NCBI GenBank assembly: GCA_018266965.1
Contig: JAFDZJ010000321.1
Span: 1-8,352 of the forward strand
DNA: 8,352 bases
Direction of reading: 5' to 3'
From: Bacteroidota bacterium
Lineage (GTDB): Bacteria; Bacteroidota; Bacteroidia; Flavobacteriales; Weeksellaceae
The translations under genes were made by a program, and so were the position numbers. A model generated the notes under the pieces. That model saw only the letters and a list, made by a program, of their open reading frames with translations, was not told the origin of the DNA and did no database searches. Below are positions 1 to 6,044 of the stretch, in pieces; position 1 is the stretch's first letter; each line of letters opens with the position of its first letter.

Positions 1-6
1 AACACT

Positions 7-291
7 ATGAAAAAATTAATTTTATTATTTGTAATTGTATTTCTAGTTTCGTGTAATAGAAATATAATTGAACCTTTAAAAATGGAAGAAAATGTATTCC
101 AAAGCAATAAAGAAAAGATATTAAAGATGAACAGTTCTGAACTTTCTGCATTTCCGATTAGTATTCAAATTTTAGCGTTTGAAAACAAATCGAGTTTAAA
201 CAAATCAAATTTATTTAAAAATAAATTTTCAAACATTATTCAACAAAATTTTTTAAGTACAGAAAAAAATAATTTTTTAAAATATTGCTAA
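7..291 (+). CDS. Small predicted lipoprotein, function unknown
   Basis: A 94-residue protein that I do not recognise. The N-terminus is a typical lipoprotein signal: two lysines at 2-3, a hydrophobic run of about ten residues, then a lipobox L13-V14-S15-C16. Cys16 would be lipidated and the mature part (about 79 residues) exported and membrane-anchored. The mature region is rich in Asn, Lys, Ser and Phe, with no cysteine pair, repeat or domain that I can name; a second Cys is the last residue. The start lies 6 bases from the window edge, so no promoter or upstream partner can be seen. A strong terminator follows directly, so it is the last or only gene of its transcript. Coding status is supported by the signal peptide and by the stop lying just before a terminator. 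It could be a degenerate remnant of a longer lipoprotein. Confidence 0.7.
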   Translation: MKKLILLFVIVFLVSCNRNIIEPLKMEENVFQSNKEKILKMNSSELSAFPISIQILAFENKSSLNKSNLFKNKFSNIIQQNFLSTEKNNFLKYC

Positions 292-298
292 AATAAAG

Positions 299-327
299 CC
301 ATGATAAGAAATTATCATGGTTTTTTT
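299..327 (+). terminator. Rho-independent terminator after the lipoprotein gene
   Basis: A perfect 9-bp stem (299-307 with 312-320) closes a GAAA tetraloop (308-311) and is followed by seven T's at 321-327. It begins 8 bases after the stop codon. An A-rich run just upstream of the stem can pair with the T-run, as is common in such terminators. It separates the lipoprotein gene from lnt. Confidence 0.9.
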
Positions 328-362
328 ATTTCATAAATTCTCTTTTCATTGGTAAAATGGCT

Positions 363-370
363 TAAATTTG
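363..370 (+). promoter_or_regulatory. Candidate lnt promoter, -7 element TAAATTTG
   Basis: TAAATTTG matches the Bacteroidota -7 consensus TAnnTTTG exactly. It lies after the upstream terminator and 32 bases before the ATG at 403, which would give a short leader. No TTG -33 element is seen at the usual 17-23 base spacing, so support rests on the -7 match and the position. Its location argues against translation starting further upstream at 349. Confidence 0.5.
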
Positions 371-402
371 TACTTTTATTTCTCATAAATTTCTCAATAT
401 TC

Positions 403-2064
403 ATGAAATATCTTTTTTACGCAATTACTTCGGCTTTACTGCTTTCCATAGCTTGGCCGGTTTATGGGATTCCATTTTTTATTTTTATAGCATTGGTGCC
501 ACTTTTATTATTAGAGCATGAGGTTACCAAATTTTCCAAAATCAATAAAAAAAGTTGGGCAATTTTTGGCTATTCGTATCTTGCTTTTTTTATTTGGAAT
601 GTAGTAACTACCGGTTGGTTGTATGGTTCCAAAAATCCAGATGGTAGCCACTCTATTATGGCAGTTGCATTTCCGGTAATTGTAAATTCCTTGCTGTATA
701 GTATTGTTTTTATTGCCTATCATCATTTCAAGAAAATGTTGGGAACTTACTGGGGATTTGCTTTCTTGATAGCCATTTGGATGAGTTTTGAAAAATTTCA
801 TCTCTCCTGGGAGTTATCTTGGCCTTGGCTCAATTTAGGAAATGTGTTTTCAGAATACCCCAAACTGATACAATGGTACGACACTTTTGGTGCTACAGGT
901 GGAAGCCTTTGGATTCTTATTGTTAATTTGATGGCTTTTTTTACCTTTAGAACTTGGCAGGCAAGTAGAAAACGAAAATCATTAATCCAAAATGGTAGTA
1001 TTCTATTGGCAATAGTCCTAATTCCTATGTTGTTTTCTTTTTATAAATATAAAACCTTTAATCCCAAACCTATCGGTAAGGTAAATGTGCTGATGTTGCA
1101 ACCAGATTTGGATCCTTATAATGAAAAATATGCAAAAGATAGTTTGCAAATTCTAGACGATTTATTAACCTTGGCTCATGACAATTCCAAAGAAAAAATA
1201 GATTTCTATATTGCTCCAGAAACTTCTCTTCCTGGAAACGGGTCTATCTCCGAAACAGGATTTGAAAAAAGTTTGTTATTGGGAAGGATAAATTCTTTTT
1301 TGGTGCAACATCCCAATTCTGTTATGGATTGCGGAATTTCTTCGCATCGTTTTTTTAAGCCGGGAGAAATTGTGCCAAAACAAGCGTATCAATTACCAAA
1401 TGGGACAAGTGTGGTTAGTTATAATTCTGCCATTCAGGTTTTGCCTAATCAAAAAATAGAAGTTTATCATAAAGGAAAACTTGTGCCGGGAGTAGAAATA
1501 TTTCCATATATGAATGTTTTAAAACCTTTGTTGGGCGATGCTATGATCAATCTAGGAGGTGCAGTCGTTTCTCTTGGTTCGGATAGTACAAGAAAAGTTT
1601 TCTCTAACCCGTACAATAAAGGTAAAATGGCACCTATTATTTGTTATGAAAGTATCTATGGCGAATTTGTAACGGATTATGTGAAGAATGGAGCAAATTT
1701 CCTCGGGATTATGACTAATGACTCTTGGTGGGGGAAAACCCAAGGACACAAACAATTGATGTCTTATGCAAGGTTGAGGGCGATAGAAACCAGAAGAGAA
1801 ATTGCAAGAGCAGCCAATTCTGGTATTTCAGCTCATATTGATGCAAAGGGAGATGTAGTTGCCGATACCTTTTATGATGATAAAACAACTTTATTTGCAA
1901 AAGTAAATCTGTATGACAACCAAACTTTCTATACCAAAAGTGGAGATTTGATTTCTAGGATTTGCATTTTCGCCTTCGGATTTCTTATTTTCTATGGCTT
2001 TGTGCAATGGATATTGGAAAAGACAAAAAAAGAACAGAAGAAAATAATCATTCCTCGTAAGTAA
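403..2064 (+). CDS. lnt: Apolipoprotein N-acyltransferase (Lnt)
   Basis: Integral inner-membrane enzyme that transfers an acyl chain from phospholipid to the N-terminal cysteine of apolipoproteins, the last step of lipoprotein maturation. With the ATG at 403 the protein is 553 residues (E. coli Lnt is 512). About seven hydrophobic segments occupy residues 1-215. A nitrilase-fold periplasmic domain covers about 225-510, and a last membrane helix sits near 520-538 before a lysine-rich tail. The catalytic triad is visible: Glu273 in APETSLPG, Lys357 in YHKGKLVP, and Cys414 in ICYES. The stretch after the lysine reads LVPGVE rather than the proteobacterial LVPFGE but keeps the glutamate. The frame stays open upstream to a TTG at 349, but a -7 element lies inside that extension, so 403 is preferred. 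The gene is single, with its own promoter and a probable terminator. The lipoprotein gene upstream could encode one of its substrates. Confidence 0.95.
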   Translation: MKYLFYAITSALLLSIAWPVYGIPFFIFIALVPLLLLEHEVTKFSKINKKSWAIFGYSYLAFFIWNVVTTGWLYGSKNPDGSHSIMAVAFPVIVNSLLYSIVFIAYHHFKKMLGTYWGFAFLIAIWMSFEKFHLSWELSWPWLNLGNVFSEYPKLIQWYDTFGATGGSLWILIVNLMAFFTFRTWQASRKRKSLIQNGSILLAIVLIPMLFSFYKYKTFNPKPIGKVNVLMLQPDLDPYNEKYAKDSLQILDDLLTLAHDNSKEKIDFYIAPETSLPGNGSISETGFEKSLLLGRINSFLVQHPNSVMDCGISSHRFFKPGEIVPKQAYQLPNGTSVVSYNSAIQVLPNQKIEVYHKGKLVPGVEIFPYMNVLKPLLGDAMINLGGAVVSLGSDSTRKVFSNPYNKGKMAPIICYESIYGEFVTDYVKNGANFLGIMTNDSWWGKTQGHKQLMSYARLRAIETRREIARAANSGISAHIDAKGDVVADTFYDDKTTLFAKVNLYDNQTFYTKSGDLISRICIFAFGFLIFYGFVQWILEKTKKEQKKIIIPRK

Positions 2065-2096
2065 CCGAAGAAAAAAGAAGCGGTTACGAATGTTTT
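2061..2096 (+). terminator. Probable terminator of lnt
   Basis: A perfect 7-bp stem (2061-2067 with 2081-2087) closes a 13-base purine-rich loop, with a run of five T's at 2092-2096. The left arm includes the lnt stop codon. The large loop and the 4-base gap before the T-run make it weaker than the other terminators in the window. Confidence 0.5.
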
Positions 2097-2150
2097 TATT
2101 ATCAATAGATTAACAATATCTTCGTCTGAAATTTTATTTTAAAAAAACAT

Positions 2151-2181
2151 TTGCCTAACCCAAAAAAAAAATATAATTTTG
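2151..2181 (+). promoter_or_regulatory. Promoter of the rpmB-rpmG-DUF4295 operon
   Basis: TTG at 2151-2153 and TAATTTTG at 2174-2181 are separated by 20 bases. This matches both elements and the spacing of the Bacteroidota housekeeping promoter (TTG, 17-23 bases, TAnnTTTG). It is the only promoter in a true intergenic region here with both elements. The predicted transcript start is about 2187-2190, leaving a leader of roughly 35 bases before the rpmB ATG. The leader is AT-rich and has no clear Shine-Dalgarno sequence, as expected in this phylum. Confidence 0.75.
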
Positions 2182-2222
2182 CAAACTCAAATATTACAAT
2201 AGAAATATAAGAACATCTAGAT

Positions 2223-2459
2223 ATGTCAAGAATTTGTCAAATTACAGGAAAGCGTGCGATGGTAGGAAACCATGTATCCCACGCAAACAACAAAACGAAG
2301 CGTCGTTTTGAGATTAATTTATTGGAGAAGAAATTTTATCTTCCAGAACAAGAAACAAGCGTTACACTAAAAGTTTCTGCACACGGGTTGAGAATTATCA
2401 ACAAAATTGGTATTGAAGAAGCTTTGGAAAGAGCAGTAAGAAACGGTTTCATTAAATAA
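2223..2459 (+). CDS. rpmB: 50S ribosomal protein bL28
   Basis: A 78-residue basic protein of the large ribosomal subunit, full length for the family. The N-terminus shows the family pattern: CQITGK at 5-10, then GNHVSHANNKTKRRF, followed by SAHGLRIINKIG and the ending VRNGFIK. Only one cysteine (Cys5) is present, so this is the zinc-independent (C-minus) form without the CxxC pairs. It is first in an operon with rpmG (11-base gap) and the DUF4295 gene, a very common arrangement in Bacteroidota. Confidence 0.97.
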   Translation: MSRICQITGKRAMVGNHVSHANNKTKRRFEINLLEKKFYLPEQETSVTLKVSAHGLRIINKIGIEEALERAVRNGFIK

Positions 2460-2470
2460 ATTATTTCAAA

Positions 2471-2659
2471 ATGGCAAAAAAAAGTAAAGGAAATAGAGTA
2501 CAGGTTATCCTAGAGTGTACAGAACACAAAGAAAGCGGAATGCCTGGTATGAGTAGATATATTACCGTTAAAAACAAAAAAAATACAACGGAAAGAATGG
2601 AGTTGAAAAAATTCAACCCGGTACTAAAAAAATATACACTTCACAAAGAAATTAAGTAA
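2471..2659 (+). CDS. rpmG: 50S ribosomal protein bL33
   Basis: A 62-residue basic protein of the large subunit near the E-site. The core reads VQVILECTEHKE, then SRYITVKNKKNTTERMELKK, and ends FNPVLKKYTLHKEIK, the standard bL33 layout. Cys16 is the only cysteine, so the zinc ribbon found in C-plus forms is absent. Like bL28 beside it, it would not need zinc. It lies 11 bases after rpmB and 23 bases before the DUF4295 gene, all in one direction and probably in one transcript. Confidence 0.97.
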   Translation: MAKKSKGNRVQVILECTEHKESGMPGMSRYITVKNKKNTTERMELKKFNPVLKKYTLHKEIK

Positions 2660-2682
2660 TAATATACTAAAAGTATTATACA

Positions 2683-2835
2683 ATGGCAAAAAAAGTAGTA
2701 GCAACGCTACAATCTGGGCAATCTAAAAAGATGACCAAAGTAGTGAAAATGGTAAAGTCTCCAAAGACAGGAGCATATATTTTCGAAGAGAAAGTAATGA
2801 ATGCTGATGAAGTAGATGCTTATTTGAAAAAATAA
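2683..2835 (+). CDS. DUF4295 small basic protein, probable Bacteroidota-specific ribosomal protein
   Basis: A 50-residue lysine-rich protein starting MAKKVVATLQ and ending VDAYLKK. The order MAKK, a short linker, KMTKVVKMVKSPKTGAY, then an acidic end with FEEKVMNADEV, fits the DUF4295 family, which I know as a small family of Bacteroidota found after rpmG. The basic composition and its place as third gene of a ribosomal operon point to a ribosome-bound protein. From memory, a Flavobacterium ribosome structure assigned a protein of this type to the large subunit as bL38; I cannot confirm that here. The gene follows rpmG by 23 bases with no terminator between. A strong terminator starts 25 bases after its stop. 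The family call is fairly sure; the ribosomal role is inference from context and recall. Confidence 0.88.
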   Translation: MAKKVVATLQSGQSKKMTKVVKMVKSPKTGAYIFEEKVMNADEVDAYLKK

Positions 2836-2860
2836 CAACTTCACATAACAGTAAAGATAT

Positions 2861-2894
2861 AAAACTATCCAATTATTTTTTGGATAGTTTTTTT
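2861..2894 (+). terminator. Terminator of the rpmB-rpmG-DUF4295 operon
   Basis: A perfect 12-bp stem (2861-2872 with 2880-2891) closes a 7-base loop (2873-2879), and seven T's run through 2888-2894. It lies between the DUF4295 gene and ftsY. It ends only two bases before the -7 element assigned to ftsY. Confidence 0.9.
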
Positions 2895-2896
2895 GT

Positions 2897-2904
2897 TATC
2901 TTTG
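2897..2904 (+). promoter_or_regulatory. Candidate ftsY promoter, -7 element TATCTTTG
   Basis: Exact match to TAnnTTTG, 29 bases before the ftsY ATG. The only nearby TTG (2880-2882) is 14 bases upstream, shorter than the usual 17-23, so the -33 element is poor. The whole upstream part of the promoter lies within the terminator hairpin of the preceding operon. Confidence 0.55.
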
Positions 2905-2933
2905 CAAGATAAGGTCTAAAAACAAATATTACT

Positions 2934-3890
2934 ATGTCTTGGTTTAAAAAAATATTTAACAAAGAAGAAAAACAAACCCTCGATCAAGGGTTGGAAAAAT
3001 CTAGTCAAGGTTTTTTTGAGAAAATGACCAAAGCTGTGGTGGGAAAAAGCAAAGTAGATGATGAGGTATTAGATGATTTAGAAGAAATACTTATCGCTTC
3101 CGATGTTGGAGCTTCTACCACTATTAAAATTATCGAAAGAATTGAAAAAAGAGTCGCTAGAGACAAGTTTGTAAATACCTCGGAATTGGACAAGATTCTA
3201 CGGGAAGAAATCACGGCTTTGTTATTAGAAAATCCACTTTCAAATTCTGGAAATATAGACCAATCCAAAAAGCCTTTTGTAATAATGGTTGTTGGAGTAA
3301 ACGGTGTGGGCAAAACAACCACAATCGGCAAGTTGGCTCATCAATTCAAATCCCAAGGAAAAAAAGTTGTTTTGGGTGCAGCAGATACTTTTCGTGCAGC
3401 AGCTGTTGATCAATTGGTAATATGGAGTGAAAGAGTAGGAGTGCCTATTGTAAAACAAGAAATGGGAAGTGATCCAGCTTCTGTGGCTTTTGATACCGTA
3501 CAAAGTGCAGTTGCCCAAAATGCTGATGTAGTAATTATAGATACAGCAGGTAGATTGCACAATAAAATAAATCTCATGAACGAACTTACCAAAATAAAAA
3601 GAGTGATGCAAAAGGTAATTCCAGATGCTCCTCACGAAATACTTTTGGTGTTAGATGGTTCTACCGGACAAAATGCTTTCGAACAGGCAAAGCAATTCAC
3701 TGCTGCAACAGAGGTAAATGCTTTGGCTGTTACCAAATTAGATGGTACTGCAAAAGGAGGTGTGGTTATTGGGATTTCGGATCAATTTCAGATTCCTGTA
3801 AAATATATTGGTGTGGGCGAAAAAATGCAAGATTTGCAGTTATTTAATGGGGAAGAGTTTGTAGATTCTTTCTTCAACAAAAAAAAATAA
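2934..3890 (+). CDS. ftsY: Signal recognition particle receptor FtsY
   Basis: SRP-family GTPase that docks ribosome-SRP complexes at the inner membrane for co-translational insertion. It has 318 residues. A short basic, amphipathic N-terminus (MSWFKKIF) is probably the membrane-binding part; the long acidic A domain of E. coli FtsY is missing. The helical N domain covers about 20-100 and the G domain 110-315. GTPase motifs are all present: GVNGVGKTT 121-129, DTFRAAA 151-157, DTAGR 203-207, TKLD 267-270 and GVGE 293-296, plus the FtsY-type LDGSTGQNA at 240-248. It follows the ribosomal operon closely but has its own -7 element beyond that operon's terminator. Read-through could still link the two. 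Confidence 0.97.
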   Translation: MSWFKKIFNKEEKQTLDQGLEKSSQGFFEKMTKAVVGKSKVDDEVLDDLEEILIASDVGASTTIKIIERIEKRVARDKFVNTSELDKILREEITALLLENPLSNSGNIDQSKKPFVIMVVGVNGVGKTTTIGKLAHQFKSQGKKVVLGAADTFRAAAVDQLVIWSERVGVPIVKQEMGSDPASVAFDTVQSAVAQNADVVIIDTAGRLHNKINLMNELTKIKRVMQKVIPDAPHEILLVLDGSTGQNAFEQAKQFTAATEVNALAVTKLDGTAKGGVVIGISDQFQIPVKYIGVGEKMQDLQLFNGEEFVDSFFNKKK

Positions 3891-3923
3891 TTTCAAAAAA
3901 ATATTTTTTTCTGAAAAATTTTC

Positions 3924-3931
3924 TAAATTTG
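3924..3931 (+). promoter_or_regulatory. Candidate promoter of the GlsB-like gene, -7 element TAAATTTG
   Basis: Exact TAnnTTTG match 31 bases before the ATG at 3963. No TTG -33 element is visible; the upstream region is a pure A-tract and T-tract (3895-3910), which may bend DNA or act as an upstream element. The last bases of the -7 element overlap an 18-bp palindrome. Confidence 0.5.
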
Positions 3932-3946
3932 ATTAATATTAATCAA
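3929..3946 (+). promoter_or_regulatory. Perfect 18-bp palindrome, candidate operator
   Basis: TTGATTAATATTAATCAA is perfectly self-complementary over 18 bases (9-base half sites). It covers the end of the -7 element and the expected transcript start of the GlsB-like gene. This position would suit a dimeric repressor blocking RNA polymerase. As RNA it could only form a loopless, weak AT hairpin, so a DNA-binding role is more likely than termination. The regulator is unknown, and chance is possible in such AT-rich DNA. Confidence 0.4.
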
Positions 3947-3962
3947 TTAAAACACAAGAATT

Positions 3963-4229
3963 ATGTGGGGAATTATTTTATGGATAATTTTTGGTATTGT
4001 AGTTGGCTCAATTGCCAAAATGATAATGCCGGGTAAAGAAAACATGGGTTGGCTAATGACAGCAGCTTTAGGGATTGTAGGTTCCTTTGTTGGTGGTTTT
4101 GTTGCTAATCTTATATTCGGTGGTGGTGGTGCTACCGATGCCAGAATGTTTCATTTTTGGCCAATTGTATTTTCCGTTCTGGGAGCTATGATAGTTCTTT
4201 GGGTTTATGGAAAACTCGTTAACAAGTAA
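3963..4229 (+). CDS. GlsB/YeaQ/YmgE family small membrane protein
   Basis: An 88-residue, glycine-rich integral membrane protein of the family historically called transglycosylase-associated. Three hydrophobic segments are seen at about 2-19, 28-53 and 66-83. Between the first two is a short loop with MPGKE (22-26), a typical family motif. A glycine run (53-56) ends the second segment. The family is often induced by stress in other bacteria, but its biochemical role is not established and the old enzyme-related name should not be read as a function. The gene is monocistronic: it has its own -7 element, a palindrome at the promoter, and a terminator right after the stop. Confidence 0.88.
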   Translation: MWGIILWIIFGIVVGSIAKMIMPGKENMGWLMTAALGIVGSFVGGFVANLIFGGGGATDARMFHFWPIVFSVLGAMIVLWVYGKLVNK

Positions 4230-4236
4230 AAAAAAC

Positions 4237-4264
4237 AAAAGCTCTCCAATTCGAGAGCTTTTTT
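4237..4264 (+). terminator. Bidirectional terminator between the GlsB-like gene and sppA
   Basis: A perfect 10-bp stem (4237-4246 with 4253-4262) closes a 6-base loop and is followed by T's to 4264 on the plus strand. Read on the minus strand, the same stem is followed by a T-rich tract (complement of 4228-4240). It therefore serves both the GlsB-like gene and the convergent sppA, whose stop codon is at 4273-4275. Confidence 0.88.
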
Positions 4265-4272
4265 CTTTTTGT

Positions 4273-6021
4273 TTATTGTAATGTTACTTTGTAAGGACTT
4301 TCCATTAGGATTTGCGATTTGTTTTCTTCGGACAATAGGCTCTTGTAAATTTTATAATTGTCTTCGCCTATTCTGCTTTTCATCCATTTGGCTTCCACAT
4401 CATCTGGGCTGAATATTTCCATCAGTTCTTCAAATTTGTCTTTCTTTTTAGGGTAAGCCTCTACTGAATATTTTTTTGTACCAGATTTGTTGGCAGCAAA
4501 TGTTATTGCATCCTGTAAGTTGCCCAATTCATCAACTAGTCCTATTTCCTTTGCTCTTTTTCCACTCCATACTCTTCCGCCACCAATAGCATCTATTTGA
4601 TCAAAAGATTTTTTTCTATTTTCAGTAACAAAATGTACAAATCTCTTGTAAGTACCTTCTACACTTTTGGTCATGATGTTGATTCCGTAGGGAGTCATAC
4701 CATTTAGAACAGAAATCATGTTGGAGTTTGCATTGGTGTTTACAGCGTCGGCTCTTATTCCGTTTTTATTTGCTAGTACTTTGGCGTTAGGAATAGTTCC
4801 AAATACTCCAATAGAACCTGTGAGTGTGTTGGGTTCGGAATAAATTTTATCCGCAGCCATGGCAATATAGTAACCACCAGAAGCTGCATAATCTCCAAAA
4901 GAAACAATGAGTGGTTTGGATTTTTTTAATTGTTGAAGTTCAAATAAAATTTCATCAGATGCGTTTGCACTACCTCCTGGAGAATTTATTCTTAATACTA
5001 CTGCTTTTACATTTTTGTCTTTTTGCAATTCTTGGATTTGTTTCACATAGTCCACTGCATATATATTATTGTTTCCTTCTCCATTGTTGATGGTTCCAGA
5101 TGCGTATAGAATAGCAATTTCATCTCCGGAATTATTTTTTTCTTTTGAATTTATATATTTGTTGAAAGAAATCGAATTGAGGTCGTCATCGCTATTTACT
5201 CCGATTTTCTTTTTTATAATATTGTCGTATTCCGATTTTTGCAAAAGCCTATCCACCAATTTGTTTTTCAGACTAAGTTCCGGGATGAAACCATACAGGC
5301 TATCCACAGCGGTTTTGAAACTTTCATTTGAGATTTTTCTAGATTTTGCAATGTTCATAGAAGTATTATCCCAAATGTCATTGAGTAAAGTAGAAAGCTG
5401 CTCTTTGTTTTCTGGTGAAATATCATTTCTTAAAAACGGTTCAACCGCTGCTTTGAATTTTCCATGACGAATAACTTCCATCCCAATTCCATATTTTTTT
5501 GTAAAATCCTTTAAAAATACTACTTCCGTAGATAATCCTTTTAATTCTATTCCTCCTGATGGATTAAGAAAATATTGATCGGCAACAGACCCAAGGTAAT
5601 AGGCTGGTTGCGATACTGTATTGCCATAAGCATAAACAAATTTTCCAGATTTTTTAAAATCTTCCAATGCAGTCCTTATGTCATCTAATTGGGTAATACC
5701 AGCTTGAATAAAATCGGTTTCTATACTTATACCTTTTATGTTGTCATCGGTTTTTGCTTCCTTTATAGCTTCTACTATTTTGTACAACATGATGTTTTTC
5801 TTTTTGTTTTTAAAGTCAAAAACATTTTCTTCATCTTCGGTTTCGCTATCGATAATTTGGGTTTTGAAATCCAAAGTTAGGACAGAATTTTTCTTGACTG
5901 TTGGCTTGTTATCACTCATGGAGCCAAGCATCATGATAAAAATAAAAAAGAAAAAAACAGTAGCAAATATTAAAAATATTGCGACTATATTTGCTAATAC
6001 ATTTTTGAAAAAACTTTTCAT
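4273..6021 (-). CDS. sppA: Signal peptide peptidase SppA, 67K type
   Basis: Membrane-anchored serine protease that degrades signal peptides left after secretion. At 582 residues it is the long tandem-domain form typical of Gram-negative bacteria. One N-terminal membrane helix covers about 9-33, followed by two ClpP/crotonase-like domains (about 45-270 and 300-520). The catalytic lysine is Lys190 in GKFKAAVEPF, from the first domain. The nucleophile is Ser381 in GDYAASGGYY, from the second. These match the E. coli Lys209/Ser409 dyad and are followed by the conserved LTGSIGVFG at 400-408. INSPGG (345-350) precedes the serine. The gene reads away from folK, with only 23 bp between the two start codons, and ends at a bidirectional terminator. 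No clear TAnnTTTG element was found in front of it. Confidence 0.96.
   Translation of the reverse strand: MKSFFKNVLANIVAIFLIFATVFFFFIFIMMLGSMSDNKPTVKKNSVLTLDFKTQIIDSETEDEENVFDFKNKKKNIMLYKIVEAIKEAKTDDNIKGISIETDFIQAGITQLDDIRTALEDFKKSGKFVYAYGNTVSQPAYYLGSVADQYFLNPSGGIELKGLSTEVVFLKDFTKKYGIGMEVIRHGKFKAAVEPFLRNDISPENKEQLSTLLNDIWDNTSMNIAKSRKISNESFKTAVDSLYGFIPELSLKNKLVDRLLQKSEYDNIIKKKIGVNSDDDLNSISFNKYINSKEKNNSGDEIAILYASGTINNGEGNNNIYAVDYVKQIQELQKDKNVKAVVLRINSPGGSANASDEILFELQQLKKSKPLIVSFGDYAASGGYYIAMAADKIYSEPNTLTGSIGVFGTIPNAKVLANKNGIRADAVNTNANSNMISVLNGMTPYGINIMTKSVEGTYKRFVHFVTENRKKSFDQIDAIGGGRVWSGKRAKEIGLVDELGNLQDAITFAANKSGTKKYSVEAYPKKKDKFEELMEIFSPDDVEAKWMKSRIGEDNYKIYKSLLSEENKSQILMESPYKVTLQ
5986..5993 (+). 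promoter_or_regulatory. Candidate folK promoter inside the sppA 5' end, -7 element TATATTTG
   Basis: Exact TAnnTTTG match 51 bases before the folK ATG, lying within the first codons of the oppositely oriented sppA. No -33 TTG at standard spacing. The 23-bp gap between the genes has no such element on the plus strand, so folK probably starts its transcript inside sppA. The -7 match is short and may be chance. Confidence 0.4.
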
Positions 6022-6044
6022 AATTTTATATTTAATTTTACAAT

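Noticed and set aside
2664..2676. Small inverted repeat ATACT-AAA-AGTAT between rpmG and the DUF4295 gene
   Set aside because: A 5-bp AT-rich stem with no T-run; too weak to be a terminator and likely chance in this composition.
3005..3331. 108-codon open frame on the minus strand opposite ftsY
   Set aside because: Antisense to the N domain and P-loop region of ftsY, with no recognisable motif and no promoter element in a suitable place.
3240..3635. 131-codon open frame on the minus strand opposite ftsY
   Set aside because: Antisense to the conserved G domain of ftsY, rich in Cys, Tyr and His without any domain pattern; a shadow of the real gene.
3895..3910. A7-TA-T7 perfect palindrome after ftsY, considered as a terminator
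   Set aside because: It has no G or C pairs and no room for a loop, so an RNA hairpin would be very weak. It is better seen as an A/T tract upstream of the next promoter; ftsY termination is not resolved here.
5069..5467. 132-codon open frame on the plus strand opposite sppA
   Set aside because: It lies wholly antisense to the well-conserved sppA, has no family resemblance, and its hydrophobic composition is what the reverse strand of Lys/Asn/Glu-rich coding DNA gives.
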